14,032 nt of DNA from Trichomonas tenax (taxonomy: Eukaryota; Parabasalia; Trichomonadida; Trichomonadidae), in NCBI GenBank assembly GCA_023091735.1, contig JALKBU010001236.1, positions 1 to 14,032 on the forward strand, written 5' to 3'. The position numbers and the translations under genes were made by a program. This document shows positions 1 to 7,647 of this stretch, piece after piece (position 1 is the first letter of the stretch; every line of letters starts with the position of its first letter). The notes beneath the pieces are model-generated. The model had not been told where the DNA came from. It worked only from the letters and a program-made list of their open reading frames with translations, and did no database searches.

Positions 1-55
1 TTCAAAATATATACACATATTATATATGAAGCAAGAACATATGTTAACAAAAATA

Positions 56-67
56 TTTGGCGGGAAA
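56..67. promoter_or_regulatory. E2F/DP-like site
   Basis: TTTGGCGGGAAA matches the classical E2F/DP binding consensus (TTTSSCGC and its variants) and stands out in very AT-rich surroundings. No intact gene starts nearby, so any target would lie to the left of the window. A single short match can be chance. Confidence 0.2.
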
Positions 68-130
68 ATCGTAAAAGTGACAGAAATATCATGGTCAGCA
101 AATACACAACAGAAGTCATAGCAATACGGA

Positions 131-197
131 AAAGTAGTGCTCCTTGTGGCGTTGTGATCACCAACTACAAGCATCTGGTGCCACAAGGAGCACTTTC
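131..197. repeat. Inverted repeat with 15-bp perfect arms
   Basis: AGTGCTCCTTGTGGC at 136-150 is the exact reverse complement of 180-194, with a 29-base loop between them. The pairing can extend outward through AAAG/CTTT if three bases on the left arm (AGT) bulge out. The loop contains the small palindrome GTGATCAC (154-161). The arms are GC-rich compared with the flanks. A transcript would fold into a stable hairpin; it could also be a remnant of a small transposon with terminal inverted repeats. A 54-codon ORF (91-255, +) runs through it and is probably fortuitous. Confidence 0.7.
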
Positions 198-389
198 ATG
201 TTTTAGTCATGTGATCTTCTTTCAATCAATATGCTTACCTATCCACGGTTGTTAATTATCATTTCAAGCAGGATTTCGAATTCTCAAATCATAAAAAGTT
301 AGCGAAAACATGGCAAAAGTATTTATTGAATCGAACATCTGATTCTTGAGCATACTCTCCTTAAGATGTCCGCCAAATAGTAAAGCAAA

Positions 390-465
390 GGACTACAAAT
401 GTTCATATGCGAAAATTTTCTAAAATTTTCATAAAATGAAAAATGATATATGTTCATTGTAGTCC
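390..465. repeat. 9-bp inverted repeat enclosing an 8-bp direct repeat
   Basis: GGACTACAA (390-398) is the reverse complement of TTGTAGTCC (457-465). Immediately inside the arms, ATGTTCAT occurs twice in the same orientation (399-406 and 450-457), separated by 43 AT-rich bases. Removing the 43 bases plus one copy of ATGTTCAT would leave a compact hairpin with a 9-bp stem and 7-base loop. This looks like a short insertion with an 8-bp target duplication into a palindrome, but the insert is too short and AT-rich to be sure. Confidence 0.45.
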
Positions 466-925
466 CTATATTTTTGTTTTTTTTATTGATTTTCTATTTG
501 AATACTAAAGATTCAATGAATTTAAAACAAATTTCTATGTTGAAAGCATTATTTCAGGATGAATAACATTGGAATACCTATGTGGCATTGATTGATGATG
601 AGTTTCAAAACTCAATTTTTCTTCGGACCATTTATGATTATTTTTTGAGAGTGTCGGAGCACTTATAAAAATAATTGAATAAAAAGGGCGCTCATATGCT
701 CGATAACACGAAAAAAATTTCTATAAAACATATTCAAAGTATTGTGAAGTACAGAATTTTTCTCTTTTTATGAGCACTTTCCGTTCCATTGAACACGAAA
801 AATATGATATTTCCGGGATGTCCGGGCTATGTACAGTATAAAAACAGAAGAAGAAAAATTCATGATGTCAATTTTGAATTGACCTCTAAAACAAGTGGAA
901 AAATAGGGATGGAATAGGCTATAAA

Positions 926-984
926 CTACATATTGTTGCGGATCTCCAAAAACTTGATTTTCGGCATCTACATATTGTTGCGGA
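926..984. repeat. 17-bp exact direct repeat, two copies
   Basis: CTACATATTGTTGCGGA occurs at 926-942 and again at 968-984, 42 bases apart. The surrounding 1-1100 stretch has no recognisable gene. The two copies lie about 120-180 bases upstream of the Myb pseudogene start and may be old promoter-proximal elements or a local duplication. Confidence 0.6.
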
Positions 985-1096
985 GCTATAATCTGCTAAA
1001 AATTTGGATATTTATTTTGAGAGCACTTTTCTATGACATCTCTGAAAAAATTTTCTATCAAAATTGAAAAAACATGTTCAACCATTTATCTATAAT

Positions 1097-1102
1097 TCAT
1101 AA
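1097..1102 (+). promoter_or_regulatory. Initiator-like motif before the Myb pseudogene
   Basis: TCATAA lies directly before the ATG at 1103. It fits the trichomonad initiator consensus TCA-pyrimidine-(T/A), which normally lies a few to about 20 bases before the start codon. The position supports 1103 as the original start of the Myb gene. The motif is short, so this rests mainly on its placement. Confidence 0.35.
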
Positions 1103-1393
1103 ATGTCCAAACGCGAATGCGTATCTCCACTGTCACCAATTGCTACGACATCCAGTGGTAGGTACATGATCAAGAACTCAACCAACTCAAAGAACAAGTT
1201 TTCCGTCTAGGAAGATGAATCATTAAAACGATTAGTTGCTAAATACGGTGAAACTGAATGGGAAGTTATATCTTCGGTCATTGGGACAAAAAAATCCAAG
1301 ACAATACCACGACAGGTCGTTTTATTACTTAACCCCATAATTCAGAAAATGAATGCGGGGGATTTTGTTATTGTGTTTTCTAGCATGAATTAA
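1103..1393 (+). pseudogene. Myb-like DNA-binding protein, truncated pseudogene
   Basis: From ATG 1103 the frame reads a Ser/Thr/Asn-rich leader of about 30 residues and then a Myb repeat. KFSV is followed by an in-frame TAG (1208-1210), and the same frame continues EDESLKRLVAKYGETEWEVIS, the helix 1-2 part of a trichomonad Myb repeat (KFTxEEDExLxxLVxKYGxxxWxxIS). The TAG replaces the residue just before the conserved acidic pair. The third helix is damaged: IPRQ and LLNP are present, but about four residues of the usual RQCRERWxNYLNP, including the tryptophan, are missing. The frame ends at TAA 1391-1393, far short of a normal two-repeat Myb protein, and runs straight into AATAAA. Myb proteins of this type are nuclear transcription factors; this copy cannot make a working one. 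The family call is by motif reading. Confidence 0.7.
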
Positions 1394-1427
1394 AATAAAA
1401 CACGTTATGTATCGTATATGTTTTATT
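1391..1427. terminator. Shared convergent 3' end with symmetric AATAAA
   Basis: AATAAAACA (1394-1402) is the reverse complement of 1419-1427, so a poly(A)-type hexamer directly follows, or overlaps, the stop codon on each strand: TAA 1391-1393 for the plus-strand Myb relic and TAA 1425-1423 for the minus-strand fragment. Only 29 bases separate the two stops. Trichomonad mRNAs often place a TAAA polyadenylation signal at or next to the stop codon, which this fits. The function is inferred from position. Confidence 0.4.
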
Positions 1428-1659
1428 GTTTAAACCCAGGATTCATTGAAAGAAATCTAGCAGTTATCTCCAAGCAGAACAATGTTAAGCATTGCAATAT
1501 GGCATCTGTGGTTGATTTATTAGTTACAGTGTGAAATCGATCCTTCACTTCATTCATGACAAAAACTGATATCTTCACCACCTTTTCAGTTTTAAGGTCT
1601 ACAATGAAGGCAAATGATATAACTTTGCGAATCAATATTATGCCATCGGTGATAAGCTT
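1423..1659 (-). pseudogene. Unrecognised coding fragment (3' end of a gene)
   Basis: The minus strand is open for 78 codons from 1659, just after a TAG, down to TAA 1425-1423. There is no ATG near its beginning; the first lies inside the sequence at FVMNEV. The translation alternates hydrophobic and charged stretches (SFAFIVDLKTEKVVKISVFV, then ILQCLTLFCLEITARFLSMN) and looks like folded protein rather than the low-complexity output of AT-rich noise. Its stop overlaps an AATAAA signal, as expected for a real trichomonad gene end. I do not recognise the family and found no convincing coding sequence upstream in any frame, so it is probably a 5'-truncated gene relic. It could still be chance. 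Confidence 0.3.
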
Positions 1660-2228
1660 CTAAGAGTTAAAAATTTTCAAATTTAGAATCTTTTATATTC
1701 CTTTCATCTCTAAATCTACGAATGCAATCGATTTACACCTTCAAATGGTTTCACAAGTTCAAAATATAATATGTTCAAATCATTTTTAGGATTTATGACT
1801 CAACAACAATGATATAGAATCAACACAATGATTGAAGAATAATGTACCTTGAAAAGATCTTATATACTTTCTCAATTTCATTCGTAAAATTTGATATGTT
1901 TATTTTGAAGTTATAACAAGGAAGAATATACAAAACTCCATTTGTTGGACATATATTTTTGTTCTCGCTGAATAAAAACTATTTTCAAAATTTTCAAGAT
2001 ATATTTTTTATCAAGAAGTGCAGACTTGTGATCCAAACGATCCACATTAGGGACAAACTCACATTGGCAGCAAATTGTCTTATGTTAAGAATTTGTTTTT
2101 GAAAATTTTATTTTATCAAATTTAACCAATGCAAAACATATCTTTATAGTTTTTCTGACGAAATTTAAATCCTGTCTTATCGAATTTTTTTCATCAATTT
2201 TTTTTTTATTTTTCATTTTTTTCTTTTG
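1660..2228. other. AT-rich stretch without a recognised gene
   Basis: No frame on either strand holds a convincing protein. The right end (2183-2228) is a T-rich run including TCATTTTT at 2213-2220, which resembles a trichomonad initiator placed just before the ATG at 2229. Confidence 0.5.
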
Positions 2229-2543
2229 ATGACGAAGCCCAAGCACCCTGTATTTTCATGTTTCATCTTAGATGGCGTCTACAAGACGAAGTGCAAGCCA
2301 GAAACAGGACTTCCTGACACAATGCGCAGACATCCACGAAATGGAAAGAACTATGAAGAATCAATGAGAAGATTGATATATCTGATGTCCAACAAAGGCC
2401 AAGAAACAGAAAAGGTCTTCTCACCAGAAGTAACGACAGAAGCAGTTGACAGCCTGAGTCTATCAGATCAAATCCTGTTCTCAAGCTTTGAGGCGAATTT
2501 TCATATGCAAGATTTCATGTTTTTTGATGAAATTGATATTTGA
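2229..2543 (+). CDS. Small hypothetical ORF, reality uncertain
   Basis: ATG 2229 opens a 104-codon frame ending at TGA 2541-2543, preceded by an initiator-like TCATTTTT (2213-2220). The stretch 2270-2490 is clearly richer in GC than its surroundings, which suggests past or present coding. No domain is recognised: the N-terminal half is basic with Lys and Arg, the C-terminal half acidic and aromatic. A competing reading starts at ATG 2272 in another frame (MASTRRSASQKQDFL...), meets TGA at 2365-2367, and could continue after a one-base shift as a basic Arg/Ser-rich tail with TGA at 2447-2449 and 2489-2491. In that case this is a frameshifted pseudogene of a small basic protein. I cannot choose between the two from sequence alone. 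Confidence 0.3.
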   Translation: MTKPKHPVFSCFILDGVYKTKCKPETGLPDTMRRHPRNGKNYEESMRRLIYLMSNKGQETEKVFSPEVTTEAVDSLSLSDQILFSSFEANFHMQDFMFFDEIDI

Positions 2544-3621
2544 TGCGTTTTTTAGATGATGATTATATCAATTATTTGTGGTTTTGTTATAAAGAAATAA
2601 TCCAGAAACATCATTTTAGAGCGTGCGCATCGATCAGCTCAAATGATGCCATCAATCTCATGCAAAAATATTTGATGTATTATATTAATGATCTTTCTCA
2701 AATATTACATCATTGTTGAGAAAAATTATTTTTAACATCTCGAGATATGAGATGTGCTAGAATCTTTAATGCACACATACAAATAAACTTCAGTAGCAGG
2801 ACATCCTATATTTTTATTTTCCATGCATATACTCAATCTCACGAATTAACAAAAATAAAAATGAATATTAATGTTAATCAAAAAGCAAATAAGCAGCCAA
2901 TGAATTGGCTTCAAACAGCATCAAATCATATTGCGATTGTACAGCTTTCAATTAAAACCGAGAAAAGATTAATTTTACAGTGCACACAAACAGCAAAATA
3001 AAATGTTCTATAACTATCAAAGCAAATGAGCAAATCAATAATCATGTGAAATTTTGCCCATAAGCAATGTTAAATCTTTGTTATCACCAATAAAGGAAGA
3101 ACAAATTTGTAAACATGATCTTTCTAAACATTAATCATCAATAAATTTCATGCCATTGTAAAAGCTGTGTTGAGCTTTGTTGCTTGAAGAAAAAAAATCA
3201 CAAACAAACAATATTTATTGAGAATGATAAAATTAGAAGATTTTGAATCAAAGATCTACTCTCATACCAAAGCATTCAAATTTAAATTTACCTTTGTTTT
3301 GCAAGGTTTTCAAGTGCTTGTCATTTTGATATATTGTGAATTTTTAAAAACTCAAGAAAAGAAGCAATTAGGTAAAAATTGATTTATAGAGAACGAATTT
3401 AGTATAAATATAAACAATAAGATGATGATTATGAATGAAAAATTATATGATAAACAATAATTTACGAGAACAGCGAATAAATGTATCGAAAGGAGGGACA
3501 TTAAGATATGGTGAAGCTGTTGATGCTTAATAAGCTGCTTCATCAAAACGCGTAAAATCAAAAAATAAAATTGATGCAAGGCAGTGATTTTGATGCACAA
3601 CAGGCCTCAAAAAGCATATAG
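2544..3621. other. AT-rich intergenic stretch
   Basis: I see no supported gene. An 84-codon ATG frame at 2747-3001 has the Asn/Lys/Ile-rich composition expected by chance. The only clear structure is the palindrome AGCCAATGAATTGGCT at 2895-2910 (7-bp arms, 2-base centre), which presents a CCAAT box on both strands. Confidence 0.5.
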
Positions 3622-3651
3622 AAGTATATAGATGACAAAAGCTTACTGGAC

Positions 3652-5176
3652 ATGTTCAGTCCAAGGCAAATACACAAGATTTTGGGAATAACGAAATTGA
3701 ATGTAACTCAAGCAAAGGAAATAATGGAATTATGCAAAGATAATCTTGATTCTTGTGAGGTTTTTAACATATTTAAACTATCAGATATCGAATTTGGAGA
3801 AGATTGCGACAAAATATTGGATTATATCGAAACATTGCATAAATCATTAAAAGCAAAGCCGTTCAGACACATATTCAACTACGTGAGTTCGCTCAATGAG
3901 TCTATTTGCCATTCTAAAGAAAAACTCAGGTTGAAATGTACAAAACTAAAAGAATCAAAATCAGACCTTGAAAATCAACTGACAGTATCCAGGAGTTCTT
4001 ACGATGAAAAAGTTGCTGAGTTAGAGCAAATTAAACAAAATTATGAACAATTCAAGTCAGAAATAGAGACAATGAAGAATAACAATGGATTTATCAATAA
4101 CAGCTCCAGTGCAAACCAATCAGAACATTTCAAGTCCGATGACGCAACTAAACAAAAAGGTCAACAGATAACTGAACTTAAAAACATAATTACAGAGCTT
4201 AATACAGAAATTAATGATAAGAAGTGTAAGTTGAAGAAGTATGAACAAATAGTTCAAGTTAAAGATCAACAATTAATGACAATTGAACTTATTCAACTCC
4301 GTACCAATTCTCAGCAGGAGTTTGTTGGCTACAGCAATAACTCAAGCATGGTAGAATTCCAAAAAATTAAAGCCAATTGACAATGATAAAGAAGAATTCG
4401 ATAATATCTATGCAATGATAGATAAGGCATGCCAAGAAAACGACGAAGAACTGATTGTCTACGCATTTCAGAACAAGTTCTGTGAAATAACATGTGATAA
4501 TCAAAGTATTTTATTTTTCGCAGCAGCTAATAAGAATTTACCAATTATCCAAACACTACACGAATATGGGTATGATTTATCAGCTGATATACCTTCTATT
4601 TCATATGGATTCATCATTTCAGAATCAATCGAAGGTATTCAATTCATTCTTCATTTTATCGACATAAACACTAAGTTCCCAGAATTCAGAAACAATATAC
4701 TATTGAATATCGCAGCCAAGCTCAACACAATTAAGGTTGTTGAATTTTTATGTTCAATTCCAAATATCGAATTGAATTCACAAGACGATGATGGAGATAC
4801 AGCCATACATTGGTCGTGTGAAGGGAATTGCCTCGAAGTCGTGAAATTCTTGTCCAAAATTAAAAATGTTGGAATCAACAACAAAGACAATTTCGGAGAC
4901 ACTCCACTTCACAAGGCGTGTATTAGCGGCTCCCTGAGGGTCGTTAAATACTTGTGCACGCTTCCTTCGTTGAAAATCAATGAAGTTAACAACAAAGGGA
5001 ACACAGCTCTTCATTTAGTCTGTGAGGGAGACTCTCCATTAACGAAAATTGCAGAGTTCCTCGTGAAGCAGAAGAAGATACAGCTCAATAAGAAGAATTC
5101 CGAAGGTTTAACACCTCTCGCATTGTCAATCGACTGAAGCCTCAAGAAACTCTTGAAAGCACATGGCTGCAAATAA
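3652..5176 (+). pseudogene. Coiled-coil/ankyrin-repeat protein, frameshifted pseudogene
   Basis: Two adjacent frames are parts of one gene. The first (ATG 3652 to TGA 4378-4380, 242 codons) has a helical N-terminal domain (residues 1-85) and two coiled-coil stretches (about 86-142 and 165-212). The second is open from 4355, has its first ATG at 4415, and carries about 90 residues typical of trichomonad DUF3447/ankyrin proteins, then ankyrin repeats beginning near GDTAIHWSC, GDTPLHKAC and GNTALHLVC. Dropping one A from the A6 run at 4361-4366 joins the frames through VEFQKLKPIDND. A premature TGA (5135-5137) then cuts the last repeat, LTPLALSID, from its tail SLKKLLKAHGCK, which ends at TAA 5174-5176. 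The frame is open upstream to 3622 with no good initiator before 3652, so the 5' end may also be lost. Such proteins are presumed protein-binding scaffolds of a very large lineage-specific family. AATAAA follows at 5212-5217. Confidence 0.8.
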
Positions 5177-5788
5177 TAGAGAAACAGAATTACGCTGTCC
5201 TCATGAGTTTAAATAAAAATTGCTATTATTTTTCTGTTGGATATTTCTGTGAACAACAGATTTGTTGTTTTTATTTTAACGCTCCTCGAGGACACTCTAT
5301 TTTTGGTGACAATAAGTGAAAAGAAAAAGAACTGAACTAGCTTTTGTCATGATTTAAATAAAAATAGCAAAATAAGAGGGCATTTTTATTATCATTGATA
5401 TAAGCTGCAAACAAAGCTTGATTAACTGCTTTTCCGGTCATGAATTCATTAGGTATTATATTCTTCAACATAAATATCGTCATATTTCTTTGATTACATA
5501 GCAAATAAATCGGCAAATCTCAAGAATAATATCGGGCAAACTTTGAATGAATAATATACATGTATAGAGCAAAAACATCAATACATCATTTGAACTTTGG
5601 AATATGTTGGATTTGATTTTACATGTCAAAATTAAATTTTGACCGTTAACACCTTTTTATCACACTCTAAGAAGGAAAATAGAATGTATAATCTATGTAG
5701 TCAGCAATTTTTATGATAAAATCTGCCAAAATCTAGTTTTCGAAATGTCAATGTCTGATCTTTTCATTTACCAATAACATGTTGTTTT
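5177..5788. other. 3' flank of the ankyrin pseudogene, no gene seen
   Basis: AT-rich and non-coding in all frames. A TCATGA-TTTAAATAAAAAT motif occurs twice in the same orientation (about 5201-5220 and 5348-5367), each containing AATAAA, as if the polyadenylation region had been duplicated. No RNA gene was recognised. Confidence 0.4.
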
Positions 5789-5846
5789 GACCCCATGGCC
5801 ATCCTCACCCCAAGAAGTCGGAGGGAAAGTCGAACGTAAGCCAGGC
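5789..5846. other. Isolated GC-rich islet
   Basis: About 60% of these 58 bases are G or C, while both flanks are extremely AT-rich. Reading frames through it are short (about 20 codons). Part of the plus strand (GGCCAT at 5798-5803 and GTCGAAC-GTAAGCC further on) loosely recalls conserved stretches of eukaryotic 5S rRNA, but the rest does not fit and the downstream half of a 5S gene is absent. It may be a fragment of an RNA gene, of an RNA-derived repeat, or of a lost exon. Confidence 0.25.
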
Positions 5847-5869
5847 ATAAAAATAAATATTCGAAGAAA

Positions 5870-5903
5870 TGAACTACTAGCAAATCGCAAAACTCAACAA
5901 AAT
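5870..5903 (+). repeat. Degenerate copy of the local repeat family
   Basis: AAATCGCAAAACTCAA (5882-5897) is identical to 16 bases inside the copy at 6847-6908, and the flanks match partly (GAACTACTAG against TAACTCGTTA). Orientation is the same as the copy at 6847 and opposite to the one at 6235. Confidence 0.45.
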
Positions 5904-6147
5904 GTTATAAAATACAATTCATTCTAATCTCTATTAAAAATTACATATATGTTACCATTGCAAATTTTCTATATTACTCACAGATAAAGAGATATTGATC
6001 AAAGAATGTTCATTTTAGAAAAACAACATTTTCTTGAAATTTACTCGATTAATCACCAATTTTTATTCGATAAAGCAGTTGCATATATACAACCCAGCTG
6101 ATATCGAAAAGGTCCCGAGAAATCTAATTATAGATAAAGAAGAATAT

Positions 6148-6286
6148 GGGTTTACTTGTCAAAAATTTGATTTTTAAAATAAGCATAAAAATATCAATGA
6201 TTTCAATTGCATCTTCTAAATTTTTGGGCGCCACTTTTTTCTCGTTGACCTTTTTGAGTTTTGTGATTTTTAACGAGTAAACCCCC
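6148..6286. mobile_element. Possible small inverted-repeat element (about 139 bp)
   Basis: GGGTTTACTTGTCAAAAAT (6148-6166) pairs at 17 of 19 positions with the reverse complement of 6266-6284. The arms enclose about 100 AT-rich bases. The right arm is also part of the longer repeat at 6235-6290, so this pair and the 674-bp pair share one arm. It resembles a miniature inverted-repeat element, but no clear target-site duplication is visible. Confidence 0.35.
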
Positions 6287-6908
6287 TTACTGGACGAATC
6301 TGATGAAACATTTACCTGCTTTTTTGGGGTGCTGATTCTAATGGTGCAATCTGTTTCATGATGTTAGCAAAGTATTACTTAATCATGATATGATTACAAA
6401 CAGAAACCCATTACAAATCATTAATGGGCTTCTGTTATGAATCTCTTTGATGATTATAACAAATACATCTCACTATTATAGCGTTCGCTCGCTTATTTTT
6501 GCTAGAGTTCCCCTATAAAAATCAAAAAATAGAAAAGAAAAAATATGCTACGCGCAAGAGTCAAAAGGCTTTCCTTTGTCCATGCATCGAGCATACCAAC
6601 CTTTATGCTACCTCAAGTTCACATCAAAATGGCTCATTTGTAACACTACATATCAAATTTTCGACTTTACATGACAAATATCAGATAATACGTGTCAAAA
6701 ATGATGACTTTCGTTATTTTACATGTCTAAATTTGCTGAAATCTCATGGAGGCATGGAGATCCTCAAGTTAAATAGACAAGCAAATGCTATAAACATACT
6801 CAGCCCCCCCTGAAAAGCACATAAATGTCTTCTCAGTTTGGCTTAATAAGGGGGTGGGGGGTTAACTCGTTAAAAATCGCAAAACTCAAAAAAGTCAACG
6901 GGAAAAAA
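6235..6908. mobile_element. 674-bp segment bounded by long inverted repeats
   Basis: The arm at 6235-6290 and the arm at 6847-6908 are near-perfect reverse complements. Both contain, read outward from the middle, TAAGGGGG, then ACTCGTTAAAAATC, then CAAAACTCAAAAA, GTCAACG and an A-run, with only a few substitutions. The right arm has a longer G-run (GGGGGTGGGGGG, 6850-6861). The interior holds no recognisable transposase: a 104-codon frame at 6499-6813 begins only at TTG and looks like chance. Non-autonomous transposon, remnant of a larger element, or two inverted copies of one repeat are all possible. No target-site duplication was found. Confidence 0.5.
6399..6436. repeat. Strong 15-bp hairpin with 8-base loop
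   Basis: AACAGAAACCCATTA (6399-6413) pairs with 6422-6436 with a single mismatch (A against C) around the loop CAAATCAT. It lies inside the 674-bp inverted-repeat segment and is not followed by a T-run. It would fold as RNA or extrude as a small cruciform. Its function is unknown. Confidence 0.6.
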
Positions 6909-7605
6909 TTCAACCAAATGTTTGTCCAAAGGTAAAATGAATTGTCGAATAATTTTTTGATAAATTTTATTCTTCAGAAAAAAGACAATATTGTGAATAT
7001 AAGCATAACATACCATAGAAGCGCTATATTTACAAAAATATACAACGTGCAAAATTGTGAAATTACAAATCCAAAATTTCGACATATATAAACGTTGTAA
7101 CCGTAATAAATCCAAAACATAAAGGAAAAATCAAAAAACATTTTAAAGAGCGTTTACAAATTAAAAATTTTATATATAAATGTGAAAAATTGCGAATGAT
7201 CAATATTTTGACACTTTACAAAAAATATGATAATCATCAATTTAACAATCGCATATATAAGGCAATCTAAATCCACTAAAATCAGAAATGGTTCTGAAAA
7301 GGAAACTTTCTAATTTTCAGAGGAAATCAGTTGATAAGATTATTTTGTCGTTCAAATAATGGTTTTCGAAGACTATTAATTAGAATTGTCCAGGAATAAA
7401 GCAGTAATATAATTGAACGATGTAAAGTCATTGAAGTTATCATTTTTCCTCATTCTCTAATAATTTTTTGCTATGTCAAGAGAACAAAACAAAAAATAAC
7501 GATCTTCAATGAAAACATTCAAAATTAACGAATTTTTGTGAGGATTTATTTCAATTCATTTTTATTAACAATAATGATATCAATGACATATTCATCAATA
7601 TTTAA
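6909..7605. other. AT-rich intergenic stretch upstream of the kinase
   Basis: No supported gene on either strand. An 81-codon minus-strand frame (6870-7115) overlaps the repeat arm and has random AT-rich composition. Confidence 0.5.
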
Positions 7606-7614
7606 TCACTTTTT
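7606..7614 (+). promoter_or_regulatory. Initiator-like motif before the kinase
   Basis: TCACTTTTT fits the trichomonad initiator TCA-pyrimidine-(T/A), about 40 bases upstream of ATG 7648. That spacing is a little longer than usual. The call is position-based. Confidence 0.3.
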
Positions 7615-7647
7615 TGTGAGACATTGAAAATCAAATAAATTAGAAAA

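Noticed and set aside
2747..3001. 84-codon plus-strand ORF
   Set aside because: Composition rich in Asn, Lys, Ile and Gln with no pattern, no initiator, and a length plausible by chance in this DNA.
3352..3600. 82-codon minus-strand ORF
   Set aside because: Ile/Leu/Phe-rich translation of AT-rich sequence with no family resemblance.
4355..4380. Programmed frameshifting at the A6 run
   Set aside because: A second lesion (TGA 5135) exists in the same gene, and the family is not known to use frameshifting. Simple indel or homopolymer error is more economical.
6499..6813. 104-codon ORF inside the inverted-repeat element
   Set aside because: It begins at TTG with no early ATG, and the composition is anonymous. 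It resembles no transposase.
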